Shown here: in pieces, positions 8,290 to 21,942 of the stretch
Position numbering within the stretch: the first letter of the stretch is position 1
Layout of the letters: every line of letters begins with the position of its first letter
Assembly (NCBI GenBank): GCA_026545225.1
Contig: CM048849.1
Coordinates: 57,617,836-57,681,835, forward strand
Direction: 5' to 3'
DNA: 64,000 nt
DNA from: Cornus controversa
Lineage: Eukaryota > Streptophyta > Magnoliopsida > Cornales > Cornaceae
Program-made: the position numbers and the translations under genes
The notes under the pieces: generated by a model
Databases searched by the model: none
What the model was told of the DNA's origin: nothing
Seen by the model: only the letters and a program-made list of their open reading frames with translations

Positions 8290-11200
8290 AAAGACACAAA
8301 TTTAAACAAAATTAAATTCAAAAATAGTTCAAAACACTAAAATCTAATTGGAGACTGTTCATTACCCTACATAATGGTATCAAGGTATATTTTTTATTAT
8401 TATTATTTTGATGAAAAAGTAGATGTGATTTAGTGGTTCACTTTCAGCTTCCTCACTGAAATTGGATGTGTTTAAATTGATCATTCTAGAATGACTTTTT
8501 TCCCAGTCATTGTGTCATCCTCGTCATTTTCAACTTTTTATGAAGTACAATTTTTGATCAATTTGTATTTTTTTCAAAAAAGCAAACCCTACTGCTTTTA
8601 AGTTGGAGATGGGATCTGCAAATATCTCCTACTCTTATCATCTTTTTTTCTCTATTTCCACCGCTTTCCTCTCTGATATCAAGTCTCTCTATATTTGAAC
8701 CAGTAACATGAAACAAAAAGAAGCATTACATTTCTAAAAACACCCTACTATAGATGAACTTTGAGACCATAATATACATGATGTGAGTTTCTTGAGATAA
8801 AATCCAGATACCATACATTTAAACTGGATTAATCACAGACGATAGAAGGAAATATAGCAAACAGGTTGGAATAAAGTAGGATAATTCACCAACATAAACA
8901 ATTAACCCATGGGTGTGCCACAGGCTAAGTATTACTTAACTGGCACTTGATAGTTGCTCTGGATGTGGAATGAAAAGAGGAGCATAGGCTGAGAGCAGAT
9001 GCACTCCTGCTCAGTCACAGACTCACAGGCACACCTTAAGTCCAACCAATCAAGCCTTTTGGCAGCTTTGAAAGGAGAATATCTTCGCTACCAAAATTTG
9101 AATTCACCTTTTCCTTTTCTTCTCTTTTTTTCCTTCAATGAATTTTATGCAAGATATTAAACAAGATAACAGTTGGGATAAATCTACCGACACACTAATT
9201 CAATCTATTAACAATGTATCATCTAACCATTCATATCGGCGATATGGAAAATACTTCACCATTTCAGCCTTGTTTGACCACTCAATTTATACATCTTATT
9301 TTTCTTGTTTGACAACTGATTCCTCAGTTTATATACGAGGTTTCAAGTATTAACACCATCTTTTCTTAGTCCATCCACAGTACTTATGCAGGATCATTGG
9401 AATTAAAGTCATCTTCAAAAATTTTCTACTAATTTAAAAGTACTTTCCACTCGCTTGCAGAACAACAAATATTTTCAATAATTATTTAAAAATATAAGAA
9501 GATATCATTTAAGAGGATGCCCTGCCATTGACAAGTAACACTAGGGAAAATACATTTCAGCCTTAGCAGTTCACAACAAAACAAGTGCATGAACCAAGTC
9601 TCATGCACAAAGGCAGCAACAAAGTTAGAAGCTTGAAAAAAAAAATAGATAAAGGAACACATTAACCTGAGACAAGAAATCACTGGATGTCATCGCATGC
9701 CACATTCTCAGCAAACCATAAGAACTGTTATCAAGGCCACCCAAAAATGAATGGCCCACTAGATTTGTTTTCACACACATTGAGTTAAACAGTGTCATTC
9801 AATTAGCCAAAAGAAAAAGATAGATAAAGAGAAGAAAAAAAGAAAGATAGAAAGAAGAAAAGTTTAAGAGAATCACCAAGACAAAAAATCTTAAAACAAG
9901 ATTTCTGCTTTAGTTTTACATTAGTGAATATATGGGTAATAATCATGAATGCAGTTTTACCACACTTTGGTTTGTGCAATGCACACGTTAGTGAAAATCT
10001 GTGGTATTAATCATGAATGCAGTTTGGACACAACTTGGTTGATGCAAGGCACAATCTGAGCTGTTCAGACATAGTACCGTAACCCCAAAAGGCACTGGAC
10101 AGTGCATCCAAATCATGGTATGTTGGCATGGTTCTGCATCGATTGACCTACATCAGTTAATTAGCAATGAGTCAGCATCAAGTGTGGAAACCCCCATGCC
10201 TATGCATCATGTGAACAAATTGCTGTTCAGCACGTCAGAGAAGGCAACACAAGTAAGCATGTAATCACCTCGAATGGATCTGTCCATATCCATGTCATGT
10301 GAGATTAGTCTGATAGGACAGCTTTAACAGGCTTACATAATGTGAAGGGATGGTGGCTTCTACACTGGATTGCTTGCTCTTCAGCTCTTGTAGTTATTTG
10401 ATTTTAGCATTTTTTGTGCACACCAGATCTCTGGAGTTGCTGAAGCTAAAAAATGCATGCACATGTCTGCACAAGTTCTGATGAAATTTTAGATCCACGT
10501 GATATGCGTGCGAAAAGAATCCCAGAGTACGCTGAACTAGATATCCCACCTAAAAATGTGACTTGTGTGGTTTGGCCTATTGTAGAACAAGTCAAAAATC
10601 ATGAAAGACATTACAAATAGTAGATCATTCAAATCATAGTTAAGAGGCAAACTGTACAGATCACAACGTAGCAGTTAAAATTTTGTAATGGGACCAAAAG
10701 TGAAATCAAAATTCTTAGTCTTACTCGTTATTTAAAAGAAGTGTTCAGATTTGCTACAAAATGTAAATTGGTACATCTAGACACATGCACCCATCAATGT
10801 TGAAGCTGTTTACCTTGACTAATACTAAAACTTTACCTTGATTTAACACATTCTTAACTCATCCAACTAAACAATTTATTACATTTAACATACCTTGGGA
10901 TTCTAATTACTATTCTCCTACAACTTGAGACTTGAAAAAGTAAACTTGAACCTTCGACTAGAAAACTATTCTAGACTTGTTAAAGACCACAAATAAGACC
11001 CAAATCACAAAACCTTATCGAAATTAGGGCTCATGAACCATCACTATAGCCCATGTCTGGCAGTTCTGAAATTACCAAAATATCCTTGACTTCAAAAATC
11101 TAATAAAACGTAATAAAAATAAACAATGGCATATTTATTTAAATTAAACATAAATTAAAATAGATTAAACCAAAACTTGATTATAAAATTTCCAAAGAGC

Positions 11201-11880
11201 ATCCAATATGAAATTCTCACTTTACCTTTTTCTTGTTAACATGCTCTGCATTAAAACAAATCCATTCAAACTGGACTTGCACAAGGTTAGCTGAGCTTGC
11301 TGAGTCAAGCAGAGACTAAATTCAACTATACCAGGGCTGAACAGTCAGAACCCAACTCATTTACACCCAATCAAAGACTGCATAGCAATATAGTAATTTA
11401 GTATTTTTCACATTGTTAATCAAAATTTTAATAAAAGATATCCTAATTTCATTGCCACCCAAATCAGTAGATCCAAATGTAAAAGCTATCTACATTCCTA
11501 TCGTTTCTCACCTAGCACCCCCTACAAGTTTAACAGTCCATGAGAAAAAGAATAGGAACAAGAGCTTTGTGGTTCTAAGGCTTTAGGCATTTATTCAGTT
11601 ACAAACTTCAGATCAACGAATTTAGATTCCATGAGAAAAAACATAAAGGTATGTATGGCACCATGTAGTTGAAACTTTGGGATTTGATTTGGAGGCCAAA
11701 ATTCCAAGTCAGACATTTGTTCCGTAAAACGCCTTTGAAAATGGAAATCTATTAGAATCCTAAAAGGCACAGTTCCAGAATACTGATACCACATAAAAGA
11801 CTGATAAAAGGACATTACCAAGTGTATGCCCCACCAACGTGGGGTGATGGGAGAGGAATACCAAAAACCTACCTAATATT
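8290..11880. other. Unassigned intergenic DNA
   Basis: I searched both strands for the missing first exon of the L14 pseudogene and for other coding blocks and found none I can defend. Open frames here are short and without family features. Poly-T/A runs and purine-rich stretches (for example 9810-9880) are present, but no terminal inverted repeats were recognised. Confidence 0.4.
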
Positions 11881-11889
11881 TAACATTAT

Positions 11890-12110
11890 TTTGTCAAAGT
11901 GACTGCACTCAGACTTGAACCTGTAACTACGTGTAGTCATTTGGCCTGTTTGATCAGACTTGACCGAGACCATTTTTGGGCTTCGGGCCCACCCAGCCAA
12001 GTCCAGAGGGTCTTTGACTGGTAAGTCTTGCCTTGAGCGGTTTGTACTCCACCTCCCCAACAGGAGGTTCAGAGTTTAAGTCCCAGTGGAAGCATTGTTT
12101 TCTAAAGTTT
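11890..12110. repeat. SINE-like tRNA-derived heads, two in opposite orientation
   Basis: On the plus strand GCCTTGAGCGG (about 12030) followed some 40 bp later by GTTCAGAGTTTAAGTCCC resembles pol III A and B boxes of plant tRNA-derived SINEs. On the minus strand AGGTTCAAGTCTGAGTGC (about 11922-11905) resembles another B box. A related, more decayed head is at 42214-42290. Neither folds into a full tRNA. Confidence 0.4.
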
Positions 12111-14790
12111 TTACACAAAAACAGAAAAGAAAAAAAAAATCAAGGGGCTAGCTTGTTGGCCGCCAGCCGGGCCTTGCGAGCTGGGACCATTGGCCCAGAC
12201 CTGCCCAATAGGGAGTATGGGCTAAGCCAGGCTGGCCTACATGCCGGGCTCAGGTCAGTGCAGCGCCGAGCTCAGGTCAGACCTACCCATAACCTAACAC
12301 TTGTAAGTCTGAACTTTTACCATCATACCAAGCGTCCACATCCAAAATGGCTTTTAACATTCGTATAGATATACCAAAAAACAAAAAAACTTTCATACCA
12401 AAGCATCCAAGGTGCCCAATGTGAAAGCTTTTGTGCAAGAAAATATTAAAAGATCAACAAAACAAATTTATATTACTAGAACCCTAAACAGAATGAGCTG
12501 AAACAATGATAGCTGCTATAATACTATTTATGAAATTAAGAATGCAAATCAATCCCCGTTTGGAAACTATGAAATCACATACCACAGAACCAATTATAAG
12601 CAAAAGCTACAGCCATCTTTAAACTTGAGTTATGTGCCAACAGAAATAACAAATTTCCACTCTCCCCTGTCAATTTAAGACAAATATAAATAAAATCAAT
12701 CTCCATTTTTTTTCAAAAAAAAGAAACAAAAAATAAGATAAGTTTCACGTATAGATTGTTAAACCAAGAAGTTAATCCTCTTCTATGAACCTAAAGAAAA
12801 TTAGTATATATTCAAATGCCTCTAACCTATGAAAACCATATCCAACACTACTTCACCCATTGTTATATGACAGAAAGGTAACTGCCCAGTTATATGATCA
12901 TTTTCTTAGGTGGTAAAATGGGCTAAGTACAGCTTCTCAACAATCTGAGTGCATATCTTTCTCAAACAACCTTGTGTCCTGTCCCCTCATATAATTACCA
13001 CAATTTAACAGGCAAACAAAAATATGCATAACTGCACCACAGAGCATTTACAATCATTATAACAGTGGACTTGAGATGTAATTTCTGGTCAAAGAAGATG
13101 TCTAAATTAACATGCCACCTTGATACACAAAATTTCAAGTCATTATGTTGACAAATGAATGTGTGAGGTGATTTTAGCAGGTATAAATTTCTATTCTTTT
13201 TTATTTTTTGGGTAAGTAAGCGTGTATGTATATATTAACAAAGGCTAAAAGCCACTGTACAATGAGTCAAGGGCATGCCCCAGAGTTTACAAGGAAGCAA
13301 AAAAAAGCACCCTGCACCAGCCAAAGTTTTTTCAAAAAGCTCCCCAGGACAACCACCAAATATAAACTAAAGTAAAGGAAAATATCCACAACAAAAGGAA
13401 CCAACTCAGCATGAGGGAACATTCTGCTATTAACCATTGTTCTGAAGACAAGAACCGGGCTTTGTTGTAGTTAACTCAAAATCAGAGAAAATGAAGATCC
13501 ATGTCTGTTTTTTCATGTCTATGCCTCACTATTATCTTATTAAGTGTTTGAGCTTGGATTTGAAATCTACTCTTTGGATTTAAAATGTAAATGCAAGGAT
13601 CTGAAATTCAAGAATTTTCAAATGTTTTCTTCAGAAGTCAGTAGCCCATATATAAATGAAATTCCAAATTCAACCAAACCACTCCAACCCAAGCCAAATA
13701 CCTACATATATATATTTATGTAATTTAAAGTTGCAGCCATTGTACACTTATATCCAAATAGTAGAAGAAAGAAGAGCTAAAACAAAAGATATCCATATTC
13801 TCAAAAAGGCAAAAAACACAGTTCTCGGATTTCTTTTTCTTTTCTTTTTTTTTAAAAACCATCCACGTAATCAATATGGGAATTTAAAAGAAAAGAGAAT
13901 AATTAGGAGAGAGAATTTCTGCTCATTCTTCTTTATAACATAAAAATATGTAATCTCGTCAAGTGCAACTTCTAGTGTCTGTTCACTCAATCTAGCTAAG
14001 CGTAACTTGAACTGGGCTCGTAACAATATCAAGAATAGCCTAGAAATATATTTAGCTTCACTTCATGCAACATTGAGTTCCAAATTCAGAGCCAATTCAC
14101 ATTCCCCTGTAGACTTATCCAAAAAATGAGCTAAATTTTATCCAGCAAAAAAACCCAGCATTTCCTTTTAATTAGTCAATAATGACATTCTTCAAGTCAA
14201 ATATATAATTCCTCCTGCTAGTTGCTATTAAGTGACGTTCCAAATTTTCTTCTAACGTATCAAATGAAACCTGTCCTAGTGTTACTACACATGTACGAAC
14301 ACATTATTATTGCTACATACAGAGAATCCAAAACAAATTAGTACAATCTGAAAAAAAAAAAAAAATAGAAGAATGAAGCAAATTTGCCATCTGTTTCCAA
14401 CAGGTTAAAAAAATAAAAAGACCATGTATAATTTATGAACAGAAATGACCTTCAAGGACAGATTAACCACAAGACTAAACAATCCAGGGCCCATATTCAT
14501 GTAAAAGCATAAATAAATTCATAAAATGAAGAAGCATGTATCTTTACATAAACAAAACAAAAAAACCTAGTTTCATACTAGTAAAATAGAAATCAACCAA
14601 CATTTATCACAAGAAAGAAAAAAGCAACACTAGAATTTCAGTATCTGATATATGAGAAGTAAACTACAGAGCAATTTAGAAAAACAAACCCAATACAATT
14701 AACGGATCAATGACAGAATGACAATGCCCTTGACAGCAAATCTATAAACTTCAGTAGCAATTTAGGGTTGGTGGTACCAAACTAGAAGAG
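12111..14790. other. Unassigned intergenic DNA
   Basis: 12150-12300 is a GC-rich patch of GGCC/GGGC words, possibly SINE body. 13190-13330 (GGGTAAGTAAGCG...GGGCATGCCCC) looks like the decayed 3' end of a non-LTR element. The rest shows nothing recognisable on either strand. Confidence 0.35.
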
Positions 14791-14795
14791 GAAAT

Positions 14796-14924
14796 TCAAT
14801 CTTTTGTTCCTCTTTGTTTCTTCATTACTAGTCTGGACCGGGCAACTGCCAACAGCTTCTGCAGATCCGACCCGATATCCCAAATGGACCTATTCACGCA
14901 AAACGAATAACAATTGAACTTCAT
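14796..14924 (-). CDS. Short ORF, possible terminal exon (low confidence)
   Basis: A 42-codon minus-strand frame contains SIWDIGSDLQKLLAVARSRL followed by VMKKQRGTKD and a stop. Its codon use and GC content differ from the surrounding AT-rich DNA. The upstream AATAG just before the tryptophan-containing block could be a splice acceptor, so this may be the last exon of a gene or gene relic. I do not recognise the protein. The neighbouring 200 bp give no further exon. Confidence 0.25.
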   Translation of the reverse strand: MKFNCYSFCVNRSIWDIGSDLQKLLAVARSRLVMKKQRGTKD

Positions 14925-14999
14925 AAACAATAACCTCATTTTATTTTTATTTTTTTTAATATTATTGAGCAACAATTGACAAGTTTAACGTGTTTTAGC

Positions 15000-15285
15000 T
15001 ATTATAAAATACATTTAAAATTATGTAAATATGCTAAGAAATATAATTGAATTGAAGGTGTAAAGAGCATATTGTCTTACTAGCATAAATGTGTTTGTTC
15101 TTGTTATTAATTTGTTGTTTAATAATTCAAGGGTTAATTTTGTTATAAAATACATAATAAAATTATGTAAATATGCTAAGAAATATAATTCAATTGAAGG
15201 TGTAGAGAGAGCATATTGTCCAAGTAGTAGAAATACGCTTGTTCTTGTTAGTAATTTGTTGTTTAATAACTCAAGGGTTAATTTA
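15000..15285. repeat. 142-bp tandem duplication
   Basis: The unit holding ATGCTAAGAAATATAATT, then AGAGCATATTGTC, then AATTTGTTGTTTAATAA and AAGGGTTAATTT occurs twice, with starts about 142 bp apart (15031 and 15173) and a few differences. Confidence 0.85.
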
Positions 15286-15299
15286 TTTTAGAAGAGTAA

Positions 15300-17036
15300 T
15301 GTGCAATTTTTTATAAATAAAAAAATCAAGGTTTGTGTCACTAACATTTTTTCCTTGATCAACAATGCAGCTCGTATTAATATTAAAAAAAATTAGAAAA
15401 ATTCAAACCAAATTTTAAAACGTAATCCACAATTAAAAGCAAATGATTGGATCCAATTTGGGCCAAACTTGACTAAACAGACCCATTTGAGGACATGGCT
15501 TATAAATTATCAATTGTGTGGTTGAGTAATATGTTTTTTTTTACAGTGATATAATGTCATTGATATGTAAAGTCAATGAAAATATATTATTCAAGTAAAA
15601 ATTGTTTTATTTATATAAAAAATTATTATTAATAATTTAAAATAATGTATTTTCATTAATCGAAATGACACGTTTGATTGACTGGACATACCATTTTCAC
15701 AGTATATCCAGTTCACTGAATTTCTACTCGTTTTATTGGTGTCAATTTCTCTTTTACAGTTACATAAGTTTTGCATTGATGAATAGACAGTCTCTCTCGC
15801 TCTCTCATGTCAGATGTCTATGTTACTGGCACTTTGCAATGATTTTAAGCAATGAAATTGTGTTTGGACTTTCACAAAATAAAATTGAGTAAAATACACT
15901 GTTTTTATTTTTATGTGATTTATCATAATTATATACCAATGTTATATTTGTAAAAAAATTACACTCACTTTTCTCTTGTTTAAATATTGATTAAAATATT
16001 TTCAAATTTACTGAAATATTAAGAAACAACTATTTTCAAATAATGCGAGCATAATAGTCATTTTAATGTGTTGAAGGGAGATGAATGTAACTATTTTACA
16101 AACATAACACCCGTCTGTAATTAGACCAAACCTGAAAGAATGTGAGAATATTTTACTCAATAAAATACAACCTTGTATTAGTATGCATTTTAAATTTAAG
16201 TCACTCTCTAAGCCTATGCACTTTCGGTAAGAATGAGTCAAATATTTTCAACCCCATGCATGATTGCATTCTACAACACGAGCACAACTTTTGGGTCCAC
16301 TTTTGATTTTTGGGTAAACCACTGTAAGACCTAACTTTTTTTCCTTTACTTTTTTATTTTTTGGTTAAAAACTATCAGACCTAACTTGCTAATAATATCT
16401 ACACACTTTTAAATTTATTTTAGTGTATTTATTTTGTTTTAAGCCAAATTCGAGCTCCCAAGCAGATTGAGTTTCATAACAGTTGTTTTGCAAATACTGC
16501 TAGTGTAACAATATTGGTGATTTGATTTCACTAGAAAAATGGTAAAAACAAGCCCCAAATTTAAGTCAAAAACCGTATTTTTCACATGATATTACGAAGT
16601 GGAAGACTGGAATTGGAGTTGGGGTTGGGGTTGATACTTTTCTCATTTTTGGTCAACGCAAGTGCTCATTTTAAATAATAATAATAATAATAATAATAAT
16701 AATTAAAAAGAAATCTGGCAACACTTCTTTCTTGACTTATAATTTTGACTTTGAAGAAGTATTACCGACTTACCGATGGATAATTAGAGATTGGGACTTG
16801 AGGATACGTGTGCATTTTGATAACGAAATTTCTAAATTGTACGAGAAAAAAAATAATTCATCATTACGTTTTAGCGATAGTTAAAGGAAATGATGAAAAA
16901 ACATGTGATAAAATAAAGAAAAAAATTATGATAACATATTAGTTTATAAAGTTTGTATAAAAAATCAACCTCATATAAATAAATAAATAAATGTGATATT
17001 CACGCTTCGCTTTACTTCACTTGTATTTTAAATTTA
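15300..17036. other. Unassigned AT-rich DNA
   Basis: No coding frame or element ends recognised. It contains an (ATA)n microsatellite at about 16674-16702. Confidence 0.4.
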
Positions 17037-17813
17037 GGATAAATATCATTGAAACTCAAGGTTTGATGTATAGACACGCAACCGGTGAATTTTCATCATT
17101 AACACTTCCCGTCAACTTTTTCATTTTTTTAATATGTCAAATGTTTTGATTCCCCCTGATTATTTAAATATATTTTAGTATCAAAATAGAAAAATGACCA
17201 CAATATTCTTCATAATAATATGCATTGACAACTAAATTTTTATTTTATGTTAATATTATTATTTATGAAAATAAATAATTATATATATAATAGTGTATAT
17301 AGAGATGAATACAGAAAAAAAAAAAAAGAGAAATTCAATTACTTTTTTATTTTATGTTAACATTATTATTTCTGGAAATAAATAATTATATATGTAGGTT
17401 ATATATATATTATAGTATATTATATATATAGATAGATAGAGAAAAAGAAAGAAAATTTTAATTACTTTTTTATTTTATGCTAACATTATTATTTATGGAA
17501 ATAAATAATTATATATAGATTACATATATTATAATATATATATATAAGTATATTCAAATGGGTTATATGGTCCATTAAATAGGGTTAAATGGGTAAATTT
17601 AGTATTCAAATGAGTGAGGTTAAAAGTCAAAAACTCAAAGAACAACATGGTCATTTTACCATCAAAAAGTGCTTAAACACAATGTACTTTTAGCAAGAGG
17701 GGATGCATGTAATATACAATACAAACCATGTGAGGTGTTGGTGACGAAAATTCACAAAGTTATAACCGCGTGTCAATACATCAAACCTTAAAGGGTGTCA
17801 GTAATACTTACAC
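17037..17813. mobile_element. Non-autonomous MULE-like element with 9-bp TSD
   Basis: Terminal sequences are inverted copies over roughly 75-100 bp. The left starts GGATAAATATCATTGA; the right, inverted, starts GTGTAAGTATTACTGACAC. Both continue GGTTTGATGTAT and CACGC. It is flanked by TTAAATTTA (17028-17036) and TTAAATTTT (17814-17822), a 9-bp TSD with one mismatch, as expected for Mutator-like elements. The interior has three tandem copies of a 110-120 bp unit around TTTTTATTTTATGTTAA (starts near 17237, 17346 and 17467). It encodes no protein. Confidence 0.8.
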
Positions 17814-18698
17814 TTAAATTTTCTTTGAGTTTTTGAAGAATAATTATAGAATTTTATTTTAAGAAAAGTGGAGTATATGTGAAAAAAAAAATTAAGTGTG
17901 AATATCATTTTTTATAATTAAATATTATTAAATACATATCTATCTTTGAAATTCCAAATTAACCTTCAAACATAAGAGATTTGCATTAAAATTTTGAAAA
18001 ATAGTTTCAAGATTTAAAAATAACTTTAGAAAGTAGAGTTTTTACTTGAATATTTTTTTAAAAAAAAAAAGATATTTAATTTTAGAACAAAAAGAAAAAG
18101 AAACACATTTAGTTTTGTACAAATTGCATAAAATCCCCTACAAAAACAAATATCATCTACACTCCTTTGAACTATTCAATTGTCGCAAAGTGATGTTATA
18201 ATGATGAAAATATGATATTATTTTTATCTTAGATTTTTTTTTTTCATTTTTTTTTTTTTCAAAATAGAACTTTAAGAAAATTATCCACCATTAAAGTGAT
18301 GTTATAATGACAAAAATGTCCCTTAATATAAATTAAGAAATTTAGGTTATCTTTAAAGTGATTTTTATTTTATATTTTCTTTTCCTTTTAAATTTTTAAA
18401 AAAAAAAATTAAGAAATTTTTTAAAATTGTTCCAATACATTTTTTTTTTCTTAGAGACACAACATTAAATTTTCTTCTAAAATAATTTTTAACAACACTA
18501 TATCGAATAACTCTTATTTGTATTAATTTTAATCTTAGGAACACCATTTTCATAAATTTATATTAAAAGACATTTTCATCATCATAACATTGGATAGTTC
18601 CAAGGGTGTTTTAAGTGTTTTTTTTTTTTTAGAAAGGTTTCGTGTTAAAAATTGAAAGTGAAAGGGAGTTTTATACAATTTCTCCATTAATTTTAAAC
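17814..18698. other. Unassigned AT-rich DNA
   Basis: Homopolymeric A/T runs dominate. No gene or element ends recognised. Confidence 0.4.
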
Positions 18699-18701
18699 TT
18701 A

Positions 18702-19261
18702 GGGTCCATTTGGTAATCTTTTATGTTTAGTGTTTATTGTTTAAATGTTTATATAAACAATGTTTATGTTACACTTTTGTTTATCCATAAACATGAGTGT
18801 TGTTTGATAACGAAAAAACGTTTGACTTATTTTAAAAATCATAAATAGAAAAACATGTTTGTTAACCTTAAACTGTTTTTTATTTATTTAAATCAACACA
18901 ATAAACTGAATAAAAAGTCAAGTTTATACTACAACAAATATATACAGCAGTAACAGAACAAGAAATATGCATAAAAAAGAAGTAAATAATATTAGGTTAC
19001 ATATATATCTACACAAGAAATGATACTATAAAAGTAGAATGACCCACAACCTAGAAGGCCTTAACAAGTAGGGGGATGCACACAATTCGGTTCTTTACGG
19101 TTATTGGGAGAACCGGAACTAGAATTGTTCCCAACGGTTCTTTAATTTTGAAACCGAAATAAATGAGTTCGGTTCAATTCAGTTATTATAGGAGTTGTAT
19201 TTAACCTTATAATAGTTATAATAACTTTATTGTTTAAATTTTTTTATATAACAAAATGTTA

Positions 19262-19298
<37 letters not shown>

Positions 19299-20055
19299 TC
19301 GGTTCCAGTTCCGGTTCCAAGACTTGGAACTGGAATCGTAGTGAATGGTTCCTAAAATTTAAAGCCGGAACCGGAACTGTAGTGAACGGTTCGGTTCGGT
19401 CCAATTTGTATGGAGTAAGAAGAGAGATTTGGAGGGCATACTCTTTCTCTTGAACTTCTTACGTTATTACTTTCTTTTTTATTTTTTTTATTTATATTTT
19501 TCTTTCAACACTAAAAATGAATGAATGATATGAGTACAAAATATCATTCTTATTTCTTTGACAAGGAGATGATTGAGACTTCTTTGTTTTTTCCTCAAAT
19601 AAGGTTTTTTTTTATAGCATAGGTGTCCCTAAGTAACTATTTCTTATTATCAAGTATATTAGTAATTATTCATATTATACCCAATATTTTTTTCTCAAGG
19701 CAATTGATGCTCTTTAATTTTGTCCACACTTGAGAATTCTAATATTTTTATCGTTGTATCAAACAATAGCATTTTACAATTTTTTTTCTTTCATTTTCTA
19801 AATTTTAGTTTTAATTTTTAATTAAAATAATATAATCAACATTTTAGATAAAAAAGAAAAAAAAAAAATTTTTTTTAATAAACATAAACAATAAACATCA
19901 TTTTGGTATTTAAGATTTGAAGGCTTATGAACAGTGTTATTTTGAAAAAGTTTTGATAATTTATAAACAAAACAAAATTTATCAAATATTTTTATCGTCA
20001 AAATTTGTTTTTATAAACAATAAACACTAAATATAAACGGTTATCAAATGGGCCC
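18702..20055. mobile_element. PIF/Harbinger (Tourist-like) element, long form with nested hAT piece
   Basis: Left end GGGTCCATTTGGTAA and inverted right end GGGCCCATTTGATAA are flanked by TTA on both sides (18699-18701, 20056-20058). The subterminal sequences (GTTTATTGTTTAAATG, CATAAACAATAAAC) match the shorter copy at 24084-24587. That copy is continuous where this one carries about 770 extra bases (18840-19605), including a truncated hAT-like piece at 19069-19400. No transposase is visible. Confidence 0.85.
19069..19400. mobile_element. Truncated hAT-like element
   Basis: Starts TAGGGGGATGCACACAA and contains GGTTCCGGTTCC words and an internal TA microsatellite (19265-19295), like the elements at 1-465 and 22451-22943. 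The other terminus is missing. Confidence 0.6.
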
Positions 20056-20208
20056 TTAGATAATTGAGTTGCGAGACACGCCTTATTCAAATTTTTTTAA
20101 TAAAAAAAAAAAAACTGGTAAATAACACGTTTATTTTACTTTGATGTTGAAGTTAAAAGTTTGTAGTATACTATATATGAAAAGTGATTGAGCATCAACG
20201 AAGGCCCC
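20056..20208. other. Short unassigned stretch
   Basis: AT-rich flank after the Harbinger element; nothing recognised. Confidence 0.3.
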
Positions 20209-20435
20209 CCTTGACCTGATGCTTCACGAAGACCGCGACACGTGGTCTGTCTGGTCATCGAGAAGTCAGTCCAAGGCATTGAGATATTACACGCCTGATC
20301 TTCCCTCAGACCAGGACACGTGCCCTTGCCTCCAACCTCTTCCCGATCATACTCTTTTTCTATATATATATAATATATATATACACACACATATATGACT
20401 CTCTCTCTCTCTCTCTCTCTAAAACTATCTCTGCA
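20209..20435 (+). promoter_or_regulatory. Promoter-like stretch with two G-boxes, no gene seen
   Basis: Two palindromic CACGTG G-boxes (20239-20244 and 20317-20322) lie in a locally GC-richer stretch, each preceded by GA in a GACACGTG context typical of ABA- and light-responsive elements. About 50 bp downstream comes a TATATATATAATATATATA tract (about 20362-20380), then an (TC)n run (20400-20420), the usual order of a plant core promoter and CT-rich leader. No convincing open frame or RNA gene follows within the next kilobase. The call is by pattern only. Confidence 0.4.
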
Positions 20436-21925
20436 ATATAAATGATGTGCATGATCAGGTCTCGAGCTTGTCACTATGACTGTTCCTCAACCCACAACCC
20501 AACTTGGCCCCCTCAAAAAAGCTCACTGCATCGATGTCTTCAACAGCTTTATCCCATCTTCCATTTCATTCGCTTTGTACTATACTGTGTAATTTTAAGG
20601 GTAATGTTACTGTGACATTGATTACATGGTAGTTACTCTATGTTTTTTAGGTTATTATGTATAAATTTTAAGGCACGTTTAAATGTTCAACTAAAGGTGT
20701 ATGAAAATTATAAAATAATATTTCGTATCAAAATTTATTTATGTTATATTTGAAAGCACGAGACTACTAATTGAAATAGAAAAAAATTAGTTTACATCAA
20801 TTCGATACTCTCAAATTTAACATTACAATAGATCACACGAATTCATCAAACTTTTATATTTAATTATTTCCAATAATTTTATTTTATGACATAACCAATT
20901 AATTTTTTTAATAAGATAAAATGAATTTGGCTATAATAATTTTAGAAGAGAGCTCGTACCAACTATACCGAAGGTGAATCCCATCATAGCACCTAGCTTT
21001 TAGTTTAAAGCAGAGTTGTGCAGTTGTGTTGGTAGTGTGAATTTGATGATTCAATGACTAAGATTGCACAATCCCCGGCATGAGCGTCTGTATTTGGTAT
21101 TTGGCTATAATAATTTTATGTATCACCTTTTTGTATTAAAAGCGCATTGTGAGAATATTTAATAGCTGGCTTCTTTTTACCCGGCAAGTGATTGAACCTG
21201 GAAGTCCGAGAACGAACACGCCTTAACTGAGTTGCTGCTAAATGTAACACAAAGTTTTATTACTTATAAGATTTCTTTTTGGTAATTGGTGTGGGGAGAC
21301 ATTACCATGATTTGGATAAGAATCATAGTACCACCACCATTTTCCTTAATCTCTCCACATCTATAATATTCTATATCATATAGTGCAATATAATATAAGG
21401 ACATGCATGATGCCGATCGTTGGTGACATTACACCATATTCCATTATGCTTTACAGGTTATTAAATTTTAGACTATTTTTAATTGAACCCACTATGTGAT
21501 TCAACATAGAAACTACTCACATTTCAACACCATGGATGGATGGTAGTTTAGTGGTACTTATTTGCTTTTTAAAATAAAAAAAATGAGAGTTTAATTTTTT
21601 ATAAAGACAAAATGAATGTGTGAGTGTATTTCTTGTCATACGAATATCTCGTCGAAAGTGTGTTAGATTATATATATATATTTTTTAAATCATATAAGTT
21701 TCTTACACATTCTTCGATCTAAATCATGTAGGATTAAAATTTCTTATTTTCTAAATTTACTTAGCCTTCAAAATTATGTACTTATAAAAAAATTTGTATG
21801 TATTGTTCACAATCAAATCGATTTTATCAAATACATTTTTTCTATATTTTCTAACAGGTAAATGCCAACAATAACAATAAGCTTATTTATATCTTATGTT
21901 CATTTTTTTTTTACTAAAGCTTTGT
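20436..21925. other. Unassigned intergenic DNA
   Basis: No coding frame. 20940-21075 has SINE-like character (AGCTCGTACCAACTATACCG) but no clear A and B box pair. Confidence 0.35.
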
Positions 21926-21942
21926 CTTGACTTCTTGTATGA

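Noticed and set aside
12033-12368. Plus-strand 111-codon frame
   Set aside because: Spans the SINE-like head and a GC-rich patch; composition explains its length.
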